64,000 bases of DNA, taken from Aristolochia californica. Taxonomy: Eukaryota > Streptophyta > Magnoliopsida > Piperales > Aristolochiaceae. The translations under genes were made by a program, and so were the position numbers. Of the stretch, positions 13,149 to 22,966 are shown piece after piece (position 1 is the stretch's first letter; the number at the start of each line of letters is the position of its first letter). Location: positions 59,879,314 through 59,943,313 of the forward strand of contig JARWKL010000001.1 of NCBI GenBank assembly GCA_029961685.1, read 5' to 3'. The notes beneath the pieces are model-generated. The model worked only from the letters and a program-made list of their open reading frames with translations, searched no databases and was not told where the DNA came from.

Positions 13149-13605
13149 GTTTCAAAAAGAACACTAACAGATGCATAGTTGCTGATTGTTTTGATAGCTC
13201 CGGCGCCACCACGAGTGGCTCGATGAACAAGTTAATGGGCGATAGCCCCTCCTGTACCATGGAAAACCCAAGTCAGCTTTCAATGCCATTGTGCATATCA
13301 TAACCAAAAGAAGAAAAAGAAGGCAACTATACCTTAAAATAATTCCCAACAGGGGATGCATATATCACGAACATATACTCTGGAGCTGGTGCTAGACCCA
13401 GTACTGCCCCACTGCCAAGGAGCAAGGGCCTCAAATACAAAGCACCTTTACCAATTGGAGGCACCTGAAATTTCAATTTTTGTTTAAAACTGTGAAAAGG
13501 ATGGAGAGAAGACCAAATTATTACCCAGCGTTTATTGGCAATGGCAGTTTGCTTAACTGCTTCCACGAATTGATCAATGGATGTCGCTGACATGCAGAGC
13601 ATTTT

Positions 13606-14672
13606 GATGAGAATTCATTGTCACTATTTTCTACATGTCAATAGTCATAATGGGTATCAAATAAGAATAATAATTTTAGTTTATTTGGAGAAAAATCCCT
13701 TTTCCTCCTCTCTGCATGCGCTGACGGCCTTAATATCTTAGATTTTACGAAACTACCATCCATGTCAAAGGAATTATAAAATACTCCTTCACTGCTTCTA
13801 TAAATAACTCGCTCACTCTGGTCAGGTATCGAGTACTCACTCTCTTTGCATCTTCTCTTCGTCCTCGACGTCGTCGTCCTCTTCTTCTTCTTCTTCTTCT
13901 TTGTTTGGTTGCAGAGACTACGAGCTGCTTCTTGTTGTTGCGAGTTTTGAGAAGAGAAATAGAAATGACCTGGAACTCTCTGTTTGTGATTCTAATTCCT
14001 TTGTGATTCCTTGCGACGCAGATGCAGCTAAAGAACTGCCGCAATAACAACTCCCAATCTGAAAAAATAAAAAATAAATGGGGGTTCAGAAAACATTATT
14101 TAAAAATAACATTCGAGGGATTCGTCCAGATTCATCATGCACACCTTTGATATCAATAAAAAAATAATGGAAGAAATTATCATTTGAAATAATAATGGTG
14201 TATATTATTAATTTATACTACATAAAATATATCTTATGTTATTAATAAAATATTTTATTTATTTATTTATTATATTCATTACTATAGTTTTTTACTTTTT
14301 ATTTATCTATTTTTAATAATTAATTAGTGCATAGTTAATTGTCACACGTAAATACTATATTAATTTAGATTAAACTGCCTTCTATCTTAATTTATTAATA
14401 AAATATCTTATTTAATTAATTTATAAATTAATATATTTTAATACTACATTAAATAATTTATTAGGATAGTAAACATATTTGTTTAGGTTAATTATCTATT
14501 TAAGTATATGATTTATTTTGATATATTTTCCAATAAACTTTACATCTACTAACACCAACCGGTGATTCGTTTATACCATGTAATTCACTTACGCTAGGCA
14601 AGTGAAATGTAGAGGCTCGACGGATTACTCTTTGTACGAGCGAATGGACGAGGCACCCACAACTCATCCCCG
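13606..14672. other. Intergenic, AT-rich with a (TTC)n tract
   Basis: A CTT-rich microsatellite lies at about 13880-13905; it generates an Arg-rich minus-strand frame that is not a gene. 14100-14500 is AT-rich. The promoter of the PPR gene is expected at the right end. The missing 5' exons of the BCAT pseudogene were sought here on the minus strand and not found. Confidence 0.5.
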
Positions 14673-16334
14673 ATGCATCATCCTCACAACAAGGTAGACA
14701 CAGCTGCGTGTCTTTTGAAAGCATGCAACGCTCTCTCGCAACTCAGAGAAATCCATGCCTACATCTTCAGAACCCAACTCCACCAAAACAACTCTTTGGC
14801 CTCCACACTCGTCTCTCTTTACGCCTCTTTCTCTCTGCCTCAGATTGCGCTACTCGTGTTCTCTTTTATCTCTTTTCCCACTCTTTCTCTCTTCAATCAT
14901 ACAATCAGAGCTTTGTCTAGAGCCCCTTCATTTCATCTTCAGTCTATCCAACTCTACCACCGTATGATCGGTAAGGGAATCAAACCTGACAACTTCACGT
15001 TTCCTTTTGTGCTCAACTCATGCGCCGGCCTTGCTGATGTTAACCACGCTATGGAAGTTCACGGAAGAGTGACTAAGTCTGGGTTTGCTTCGTTTCTTCC
15101 AGTTTCGAACGCATTGATTGATGTGTACGGGAAGTGTGATGCAATTGAACGATCGTACAAGATGTTCGAGGAAATGTGTATCAGAGATACAGTGTCGTTT
15201 AATGCCATTTTAAGCGGCCATGCGAGGATTGGGCATGATATGACCTCTGCAAAGAGATTGTTTGAGAGCATGCAGGAGAAGAATGTGATATCTTACAATG
15301 CTATGATTGTTGGCTACGTGAATGGTGGAGATTTAGATTCTGCAAGGAATATCTTTGACAAAATGCCCTTGAGGAATGTCGTTTCATGGACAACTATGAT
15401 TGTAGGCTATACTAAAAATGGTCTGGTTGATATAGCCAGAAGGCTTTTCGAGGAAATGCCTGAGAGGAACTTGATAACTTGGACAGCCATGATTACTGGG
15501 TACTCCCAAAATGGGCAGCCTGGTGAAGCTCTGTCTCTGTTTGATAGAATGGTAAAGTTTAGCATTAGGCCCGACCCTGCTACAATGACAGGTGTGATTT
15601 CTGCAATAGCACAGTTGGGCAGGCCTGAGCTGGCTAACTCTATCCAATCTTTCATAGAGAAAAACAAAATTGAAAAGAATGAACGAATCCTAACAGCACT
15701 GGTGGATATGTTTGCAAAGTGTGGTAACATGCAAGAAGCATGCAGACTATTTGGTGAAATTCCTAAACCTGATGTTTATTCGTATAGTGCAATAATTGCT
15801 GGTCTCTCATCACATGGCTGTGGAGCAAAATCTTTAAGTATATTCAAGAAAATGCAAGAGGATGGAGTCGAACCAGATCACATTACGTTTGTGGTGGTCT
15901 TAACTGCATGTAGCCATTCGGGTTTAGTGGAAGAGGGTTTAAGACTTTGGAAAGTTATGGTTGAAGATTATGATATCGAGCCAGGGCCCGATCATTTTGC
16001 TTGCATAGTGGACATGCTAGGGCGAGCTGGACGACTTGAGCAAGCACATGATATAGTGCAGACTATGCCTCCAGGGGCCCATGCTGGGGCTTTAGGAGCA
16101 TTACTTGCAGCATGTAAGACATTTTGTAATGTGGAGATAGCTGAAAGTGTGGCAAGTAAGTTGTTTGAGTTAGAGCCTGAGAACACTGGGAATTACATGT
16201 TGCTTTCAAATATATACGCATCAGTTGATAGATGGGAAGATGCAATGCGAGTGAGGGTTGAAATGAAGATGCAGGGAGCTAGTAAGCTTCACGGATGCAG
16301 TTGGACTGAATTCAACAATAAGGTCTTTGTTTGA
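14673..16334 (+). CDS. Pentatricopeptide repeat protein, PLS class, E-type ending
   Basis: This is a single uninterrupted frame of 553 residues, typical of plant PPR genes, which are mostly intronless. It carries repeated degenerate 31-36-residue PPR units, for example those around VSFNAILSGHARIG, ISYNAMIVGYVNGGDLDSA, VSWTTMIVGYTKNGLVDIA and ITWTAMITGYSQNGQPGEA, in the alternating P/L/S style. After about residue 455 comes an E-like tail (GALGALLAACKTFCNVEIAE, then ENTGNYMLLSNIYASVDRWEDA). It ends at CSWTEFNNKVFV, with no DYW deaminase domain. Family knowledge: such proteins bind specific organelle RNAs and act in editing or processing, with E-type members recruiting a deaminase in trans. No long transit peptide is obvious before the first repeats. 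The exact RNA target cannot be read from sequence. The start at 14673 is the first ATG of the frame. Confidence 0.93.
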   Translation: MHHPHNKVDTAACLLKACNALSQLREIHAYIFRTQLHQNNSLASTLVSLYASFSLPQIALLVFSFISFPTLSLFNHTIRALSRAPSFHLQSIQLYHRMIGKGIKPDNFTFPFVLNSCAGLADVNHAMEVHGRVTKSGFASFLPVSNALIDVYGKCDAIERSYKMFEEMCIRDTVSFNAILSGHARIGHDMTSAKRLFESMQEKNVISYNAMIVGYVNGGDLDSARNIFDKMPLRNVVSWTTMIVGYTKNGLVDIARRLFEEMPERNLITWTAMITGYSQNGQPGEALSLFDRMVKFSIRPDPATMTGVISAIAQLGRPELANSIQSFIEKNKIEKNERILTALVDMFAKCGNMQEACRLFGEIPKPDVYSYSAIIAGLSSHGCGAKSLSIFKKMQEDGVEPDHITFVVVLTACSHSGLVEEGLRLWKVMVEDYDIEPGPDHFACIVDMLGRAGRLEQAHDIVQTMPPGAHAGALGALLAACKTFCNVEIAESVASKLFELEPENTGNYMLLSNIYASVDRWEDAMRVRVEMKMQGASKLHGCSWTEFNNKVFV

Positions 16335-16536
16335 TGAAGATATGAGTCAAAGGCACAAGAAGACCATCACTGAGGAGCTTTAACTCTCTGGTTAGTGCTA
16401 CATCATGAGCTTCAAATGCTTCAAGAAACAGGTTTTTACTATTCTCTTTCATTTATCATTCTTGGGAAAAATAATGATGAATTTTTTAATCTTTGAAATA
16501 TAACTACATGCCATTATCTTGTTGTCGCTTGTGCCA

Positions 16537-16799
16537 CCTTTTTCTTTCTATTTCATTTTTGTGTCCCTTGATTCACATATTTGTTTACTTTGGTTTGAGG
16601 TTTACAGAGTGGATACTGTTAGATTGTGGAAAAGCACAACCTACAGATGGTGAGGGTGTGGACATGCCTTTTTCTTTCTATTTCATTTTTGTGTCCCTTC
16701 ATTCACATATTTGTTTACTTTTGACTTCAGGTTCGCAGAGTGTGAATACTGTTGGATTGTGAAAATGCACAACCTACAGATGGTGAGGGTGTGGACATG
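16537..16799. repeat. Tandem direct duplication, unit about 130 bp
   Basis: The block starting CCTTTTTCTTTCTATTTC at 16537 and ending GGTGTGGACATG at 16666 is repeated from 16667 to about 16799 with few changes. It lies in the 3' flank of the PPR gene and has no coding meaning. Confidence 0.85.
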
Positions 16800-17590
16800 G
16801 TACGACTGTGATGGATCTGTGGTAAATCAAGGAAGGACAAAATTAGATAAAGGGTATATAAGAGAGCAGCCAGGAGTAGGAACACAAACGAGAAAACAGA
16901 GTTGCTTGAGATGGTTTGGACAATTGTTAGAAGGGTTCCTGGAACCAGCAAATAATAGTTGTTCATGTGGCTGACCCCTACGAAGTTGGAACAAGGCAGA
17001 AAAAGAAGACGAATTTATTTATGTTGGACTCACAGTTTTACTGCTCTCACGTAATGGAAGTTTTGCTCAAGAAAACTGAATCTATCTCCATTCCGTTCAA
17101 GTGTGGCTTTCAGTTCCACTTGCTTTCAGAATATTCGTTAAGTTAACAGGAAATGTGTGTAATATAGTATTCCTACTTAATGAGTTACATAGTATTCTTT
17201 TGAGATTAGGAACTCAAGATTACTGAACCAGATTCAATATTCTCTTGCAAGTAGTCATCACAATGATAGTAGTACTTGTCATTGCATCTGCTGCTCCACT
17301 CTCTTCTTTGGCTCATAGTCTAGTTCTCGTTTCTTTCAACCAACAGAAAATGATGCAAAATGGCAGGTAACAATCAGGATGACAGAACCTTCACTTCAAA
17401 ATCAAGGAGAAGGTATTTTTCTCTCTGAATAAATATATATTTTCCCCTCTTTTTCATGGTATTTTTTTGCTGAAAGATTTTGTTATTGTTATTTTATTAA
17501 CAATATTACTCGCACAAATAACTTTTTTAGAAGTGAAATCACTTTTTATTTGCAAGAAGATTATGTAGATTCTTCGACTAGTATTTATAG

Positions 17591-18082
17591 ATTACGTTCG
17601 GTACTGCTCGCGTAACTGCCACTTTCGTCGTCAAGGCGGTGGATATAGCCATCACCGCGGACCTCGGGGTGATGCAACGGCTGCCGAGGATCGTAGGGAA
17701 CGGGAGTACGGTGGACATGGTGATTTCGGCACGGAGCGTCTCGGCGGCCGAGGCAAAGGCGATGGGATTGGTTTCGAGGTTTTTTTAAAACCGTGAAGAG
17801 ATGGAGGCCGGGGTTAGAGCCATCGCCGAGGGTAAGCTGGTTCATTTCCCTTGTCTTTTCAGTTTTCCCTACAATGGACTAACAGCGCGCCTTAAAACGT
17901 ACGAACTGGTTTTAATGGAAGATATTGGGAAGAAGTCTCCCTTAGAGAAAATGGGGATCAAGGCCGTGATTGTGGAGCAAGGACTCTGACTATATCGCAG
18001 CTTGGAAATCTGGGATGCTTCTCTCCGATGATTGCAGGAGGCTGTGAAGGCATTTATTCAGGAGAGGAAACCCTTTCCTTAA
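17591..18082 (+). pseudogene. Delta(3,5)-delta(2,4)-dienoyl-CoA isomerase pseudogene fragment
   Basis: The plus strand encodes the C-terminal half of an enoyl-CoA hydratase/isomerase protein that best fits plant peroxisomal dienoyl-CoA isomerase (DCI1 type). Visible pieces are VKAVDIAITADLGVMQRLPR, VSAAEAKAMGLVSR, REEMEAGVRAIAEG, GKKSPLEKMGIKAVIVEQG, DYIAAWKSGMLLSDD and EAVKAFIQERKPFP before a stop at 18080-18082. The family normally works in fatty-acid beta-oxidation of odd-position double bonds. The frame changes at least three times: near 17610-17625, after VEQGL at about 17990, and after LLSDD near 18035. An intron with GT-AG ends (about 17832-17927) is still recognisable, so this is a decayed gene copy and not a retrocopy. 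The N-terminal half is missing. The end lacks the usual peroxisomal SKL/AKL-like tripeptide. Confidence 0.78.
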
Positions 18083-18401
18083 TGGGCGGTGCTCAAACAC
18101 AAAACACACTAAAATCTTGGCTGCCCCACTATATTGCTAGCTATTTGGACAATTTTTAAGCTCAAGTTAAGCGTAGCAGTAAATAAAACCTGCCTTCTTT
18201 CCATCTGAGCATTACTGTTCTTAAAATTTCTGTTGTTCCCTTTTGGATCAGGGAGTGGTTGATACAGTTGTCAGGTTTAAGAGCAAAGACCCCATACCCA
18301 TGAATCATGAACTAGATCTCAAAAAAGAGGGTTCCTATTGAAATATTTTGCTACTTCATGGCTCAATCAAGGCTACAGGTAAATACCAGCAGGGCCGCTA
18401 C

Positions 18402-18935
18402 TCACTGAAGCAGGACGATGATTTCATTGCTAACACGGCAAAGGCTCTGCATGATCTCCGCCCAGTGAGCCAACTCCGGTGGATACTCCTGCCCCTTGTC
18501 ATGGAACAGCTTCTCACAAGCACTCGGCTTCTCGACCGCCCCACCGACCCCTGCAGCGGCTTTGTCATAGTCCTTAGAATCCAAATACCGAATGGTGTCA
18601 CCAAGTCCCTTCACAGCATCGGAGTATGCAACCCTGCAGCCATTTCGAATCTCCGCCATTACTGCATCTCCGCCCAACTGGGACAGATGGTCTATGATCC
18701 CCGTCGCGTTTGACGACGCATACTCGGCGCCGATCCTGGCCAGATCTGGCACATCCGCGGCCAAACTCCGGGGGTCATACGCAAAAGTGACAATGCAGAA
18801 CGGCTTGTCCTCGATGCTGTCGCATGTTTTTATGACCAAGTCAATGTTCGCCATCACGGGTCCCTGATAATGACTGTAGAGGAAGAGAGAGACTAACGGG
18901 GGGAGAATGAGGTGGTAGAAACTGCAAGAAGCCAT
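18402..18935 (-). CDS. Invertase / pectin methylesterase inhibitor family protein
   Basis: This is an intronless frame of 177 residues, the usual size for the PMEI/C-VIF family. Residues 1-25 form a hydrophobic signal peptide (LILPPLVSLFLYS), so the protein is probably secreted to the cell wall or sent to the vacuole. The mature part has the four-cysteine pattern of the family: Cys38 and Cys47 in the N-terminal hairpin (TCDSIEDKPFC), then a Cys in EIRNGCRVAYSDAV and one in SACEKLF. Other family signs are YDPRSLAADVPDLARIG and the four-helix-bundle alternation of Leu/Ile/Ala. It should inhibit acid invertase or pectin methylesterase; which of the two cannot be decided from sequence. It is divergent from ISD11, with about 640 bp between the start codons. 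Confidence 0.87.
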   Translation of the reverse strand: MASCSFYHLILPPLVSLFLYSHYQGPVMANIDLVIKTCDSIEDKPFCIVTFAYDPRSLAADVPDLARIGAEYASSNATGIIDHLSQLGGDAVMAEIRNGCRVAYSDAVKGLGDTIRYLDSKDYDKAAAGVGGAVEKPSACEKLFHDKGQEYPPELAHWAEIMQSLCRVSNEIIVLLQ

Positions 18936-19577
18936 TGCTGAAGAAGAAACTCAGAATGAGCAGTTTCGGTGAAGAAGAAGAAGAGAGTCTACGAGTAAAT
19001 AGGCGCTGGCGTGCTGCTAAACTAGGCAAAAAATTCCATCTCTTAATCACTTTGGACACTTTGGTTTTGATTCCTGATTTTGATTTCAGATTTTAATGAG
19101 ATTGAAACGATTGCTCATATCTCATTACAGAACGCCAGCAGTGATTTCCAAAACCCATTAAATTCCAGGAATGTTGCCGGACTTAATAGCCGAAAATTAT
19201 AGGTTTCATTTTAGCCAAAAGCGGTTTTTCCCTCTACTGTAAGATCTCGCTCGACTTAGTTTGACGAGCAATTTATTTAGCCTGATTGCAATAATCTCAT
19301 CTGATTTCATTTTGAAGACGTTGGCTGTGTAGTAATGGCCGATGGACTACTTATCCACCTTGTCGGTGCCGATGCTGAAGCCATTATTTAACCCAACTAA
19401 AAAGACTGGTTTTTGAACCCCGTGACTTTCTAGGTTGGAACTGGAAGTTCAGGTTTTAAAAAAACTCGACCCAAACCCGGTTTAATTCTCCTCTTCTTCT
19501 ATTGAAGATGAACCCAATTTTTGTGTTTCTGTATATATTTATCAAGGTTTGTAGTCTTTTTGTTTTGAGACGCACAA
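18936..19577. promoter_or_regulatory. Shared spacer of divergent inhibitor and ISD11 genes
   Basis: Start codons of the two divergent genes face away from this 642-bp spacer, so both promoters and leaders must lie in it. I see no confident TATA box or other motif. Confidence 0.55.
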
Positions 19578-19859
19578 ATGGCTACTGCAAGTTTAGCTCC
19601 TTCAAGAGCACAAGTCCTCTCGCTCTTCCGTTCATTTCTTAGAACGGCACGGAATTTCTCTGATTACAATCTCAGGGAATACACCAATCGGAGAACAGTT
19701 GACGGGTTTCGGGAAAATCGCAACCTTTCGGACCCCGCATCGATTTCGTCCGCTTTTTCTGAAGGGAAATCCCAGCTTGAGATCGCAAAGAGGCAAGTTT
19801 ATGTTTATTCTCTCTGCGGTTCAGGAATGAAAAACGTTATGGAGGTGGAGGACCAATGA
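19578..19859 (+). CDS. ISD11: ISD11 / LYRM4-like iron-sulfur cluster assembly factor
   Basis: This intronless 93-residue frame fits plant ISD11 over its whole length. It starts MATASLAPSRAQVLSLFRSF and carries the LYR-family tripeptide as LFR at residues 16-18, followed by the basic/aromatic stretch FLRTARNFSDYNLREYTNRR. Further on are FRENRNLSDPASISSAFSEG and LEIAKRQVYVYSL. Known role of the family: it binds and stabilises the mitochondrial cysteine desulfurase NFS1, together with acyl carrier protein, for Fe-S cluster synthesis in the matrix. The length equals the Arabidopsis protein as I recall it, and the frame is intact. The start ATG is preceded by a stop-containing leader. Confidence 0.93.
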   Translation: MATASLAPSRAQVLSLFRSFLRTARNFSDYNLREYTNRRTVDGFRENRNLSDPASISSAFSEGKSQLEIAKRQVYVYSLCGSGMKNVMEVEDQ

Positions 19860-22800
19860 AGTTCCTATTGTTCGCGTTAAACTGGTATTGCTTCATGGAA
19901 TTTAGTCGCCATACTCTAGAGCTGGATCTTTTTTGTCCTGTTTTCTTATTCTACGGATTTTCGCATTACTGGGCCGTCAAACTAATCGGATCGATGGAGT
20001 GTAATTCTACTTTATACTGATGCCCTTCCTCTTGGCCGCTTTGGCTGCTAAATTCGCACATTTATTTTTCATAGTATACTGATGCTTATCTAACAAAACA
20101 TGATCTTTGTGGATTTCGTTCTCAATTATTACTATGCTTCTCGCGGTGATTTTTTAGGTTGGCGCGACAACTTCATGGTTTTTTCAATTAAACAAAAAAA
20201 GGGGTGCGTGCAATCCCATGTTGGGAAGCGTTTGGTAGAATTGTCGTTTCTAGGTTTTGTTGGTGAGGTTTATTGGTTGGTCTTGATACCTAAACCGTCT
20301 CTAGGTTTTGTTGGTGAGGTTTACTGTAATTCGATTTTCCAAAATAATTTTATTGGAGTACCAGGTGGTTTAATGAATTTGTTATTGTTGGGGGGATATG
20401 CTTTGATCTTTTTCTCAGGTTTGTTAAACAAAGAGAAATACGTAGCCAGAGTTTCAGATAGTTGATTGGAGTCTAGGACGGTTCTTTTGCAGTTTCTTTG
20501 ATATTGCAATTTTTAACTTTGAACATTGTTTTGGTCTATGTAGAGGCTACTATAAGGTTTTGATACTGAACTGAAAATGCACTTGCTCAACTCATTGTAG
20601 ATGCTCGTCAGAATTATATTGCTAAATTTAGTTGATGGATCTCTGAATTGTTGATTTATTTGTGTCCTCCCAATAGTTTTGCCCCCAGATTTTAAAATTG
20701 GGATTTTTTCTGACACTGGACCTGACTTTTTACTGCTGAAAAAAAATGGCTTTCATTGCTTAAGAGAACAAACTAGAGACAAGGATGATTGAATCCTTAA
20801 CAGTACAAGGTGAAGGAGTTTCCTACAGCTAGAGAATGACATGAGGAGAAGTTAAAACTTGAATTGATTGGTTCTTTTTGTCTTTTTGGATTGGGGAACT
20901 ATATAAAGCTTTTCAGGAGTTTATTTAGTACACTGGGCTTATACTTCTATTTTTTTTTTTCTGTCTGCCATTTTAATGACAGACAAGTTCTCCAGATTCA
21001 AAGAAATTCTAATGAAAGATAATTCTTGGAATTTTGATCTTTTTTTTTCCTATGAGGTTGTAGTTACAAAAACTGGAGTGTCTTATGGTACTACGTTATG
21101 TGAATTAGAATATAGGACCTGTCTCTTTGGACAAGTTTTTTGACAGTAACTATTTCTTTGGAAAGATGGAAAACCTAGAGCAAAAAATGTGTTGCTTGTT
21201 AGCTGCGAGGTGACCAGGGCATTGTTTAATAGATTAGATATGAACTGTGTGGAAGTCTTCTCAAATAACTTCTCTTCTTTATACAGCTTCAAAATACACT
21301 ATAATGATGATCATATCATTGGTTTTTGTTCATCTTGTGCCACTCAAGTAAGATTGCGCTTGCTTATTTTTTAACTTCAGTATCTTTCTGACAGGGGGCG
21401 TTGAGTGTCTTACCTCTAAAACAAAAAGATAGAAAAACTCTGGAACTCCTTTATCTGTCTAGCATTTTTTCTTCATAATGTTCCACCTTGTTGGAAAATT
21501 ATCAATATTTCTTGGTACTAGTTGGATTCACACCTTTATCAAAATTTATTAATTATTTAACATTAATGCCTCAGGGCTAATTTCTCTGTTTCATGGATTC
21601 TGTAATTTAATGGTGATGAGGATTTTCGAGGAATACCCATATTGGTTGAATTTGGATTTGGGGCAATTGTCTTATTTGGTTCCAGGTTTTCAAGTTAGTA
21701 GCATAAATATAACTTTAATTTCTCTCTAAAGTTGTAGAACTGTACTGATACAACCTATCTGGTTAATAAGGTTTTTGAAAAGTGAAGTTTTCCTGTTTAC
21801 CTTTAAGAGGTTTGATTTTGAAAGGAATTTCAATGTCCCCCCAAAAGTTACTTCTTGATTTTAAAAATGCATTTGATAAGTTTCTTTTGTAGAAGAGTTT
21901 ATCTTTTAAAGGGGAGAAAACCACCTCTTTAAATATGGGTTTATTGGACACTAATTCTAGAGATTAGTGAGTCCATAATCTAGCTTTTGAAATTGGTTAT
22001 GCTATTTATCTCATGCAACAAAAAATAAGGGTACTTTTAATAATTTATTTTTAAAGATATCTTTTTATCCTATTTTTGTATTTTTATAAAAATTAAGATA
22101 TTAAGGGTATTTATGTCATTAACCTTTAAAAATTATGTCCCATATTATTATTACCATTAAATCTGACCCATAATTTTTCATAACCAGCAACTCTTTGATA
22201 ATGAGGTTGGCAAGGAGAGAGACCTATACCTAACTTGAGCTGGTCACCCCCCAAGCATTTTCTTTCTTCTTTCTCACCTACCTACGTCAATGGCATCTAA
22301 CAAGCCATGCCAGCGAGATAAGAATACCTAAGAAAATAAAAGAAAAACGATGGAAACATTGACAACATACGAAGCTAATCTTGAGATGTAGAATAACCAC
22401 ACTCCTATGAACTGCCCCCTTCCTGCTATTCCATCTGAAAAATTATCAATCATAGCCAGTATAAAACAGGTTTTCCTACAAGTAATTCGTGTAGTTTTTA
22501 CATATGTAAGCCAATTTAGTGATCCTCTTGTTGAGTACTCCTGAAATAGATAAAAGCTACTAAAACCCTTTCCGGACCACGTTTGATATTTTCTGACAAT
22601 TCAATTGCTTATCATCAATCCAAAGCTGAAAACATGGATGAGCTGCTGCGTAACCACCGCCCGCCCTATACACCCAAACTAAAATAACCCTGTTCTCCAT
22701 AAACACCCCCACTCAAACCCTGCAGATTCAAAACGAAAAATTAAAAATAAAAAACCAAAAAAGAAAAGCAACATCGACCATCCCGTCACAACAGATAAAC

Positions 22801-22966
22801 CATGTACTGAGACCGAAAGAAGAAAGAAAGAAAGCTCTCCCGTGGCACACTACCAACTATTCAATGCCCAATCCCACCATGAACCCCAGCTTGCACGCAG
22901 CAACTAAGTAAGAAATCTGGGAGGTTTCAACCAAAACCAACCCCCATCTAGAGTAAACACTCCATG
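19860..22966. other. Intergenic, no supported gene
   Basis: About 3.1 kb lie between ISD11 and the convergent S-acyltransferase gene. A 22-base stretch (TCTAGGTTTTGTTGGTGAGG...) is repeated in tandem near 20249 and 20300, which creates a spurious 121-residue frame. 22000-22200 is AT-rich. The right end (about 22640-22966) is probably the 3' untranslated region of the minus-strand gene. Confidence 0.5.

Larger units (their letters stand above)
10519..13605 (-). pseudogene. Branched-chain amino acid aminotransferase pseudogene, 5' truncated
   Basis: Seven exon remnants on the minus strand match plant BCAT from its middle to its C-terminus: about 13605-13525, 13464-13333, 13251-13169, 12742-12626, 12423-12328, 10891-10780 and 10633-10519 (stop at 10519-10521). 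Recognisable parts include [14 protein letters not shown], a PLP-lysine region (GAIKTISNYAS), [28 protein letters not shown] and the end LTSIQMGLVEDIKGWTVEI. BCAT catalyses the first step of Leu/Ile/Val breakdown or the last step of synthesis, using PLP. The N-terminal third (active-site entry region, family motif around the GLFEGLKAYR segment) is absent from the upstream DNA. The third remnant is 83 nt where the family reading needs 99, so it has lost 16 nt and its frame. The exon at 10891 carries two extra bases (TC) after its acceptor AG. The donor of the 12328 exon is weak (GTCATT). A TRIM element sits in the intron between 12742 and 13169. An assembly error could explain one lesion but hardly all. 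Confidence 0.85.

Noticed and set aside
13745..14050. 101-residue minus-strand frame as missing BCAT N-terminus
   Set aside because: Sequence is Arg-rich from a CTT repeat and shows none of the BCAT N-terminal motifs.
20100..20465. 121-residue plus-strand frame
   Set aside because: Created by a short tandem repeat; no family motif and no conserved start context.
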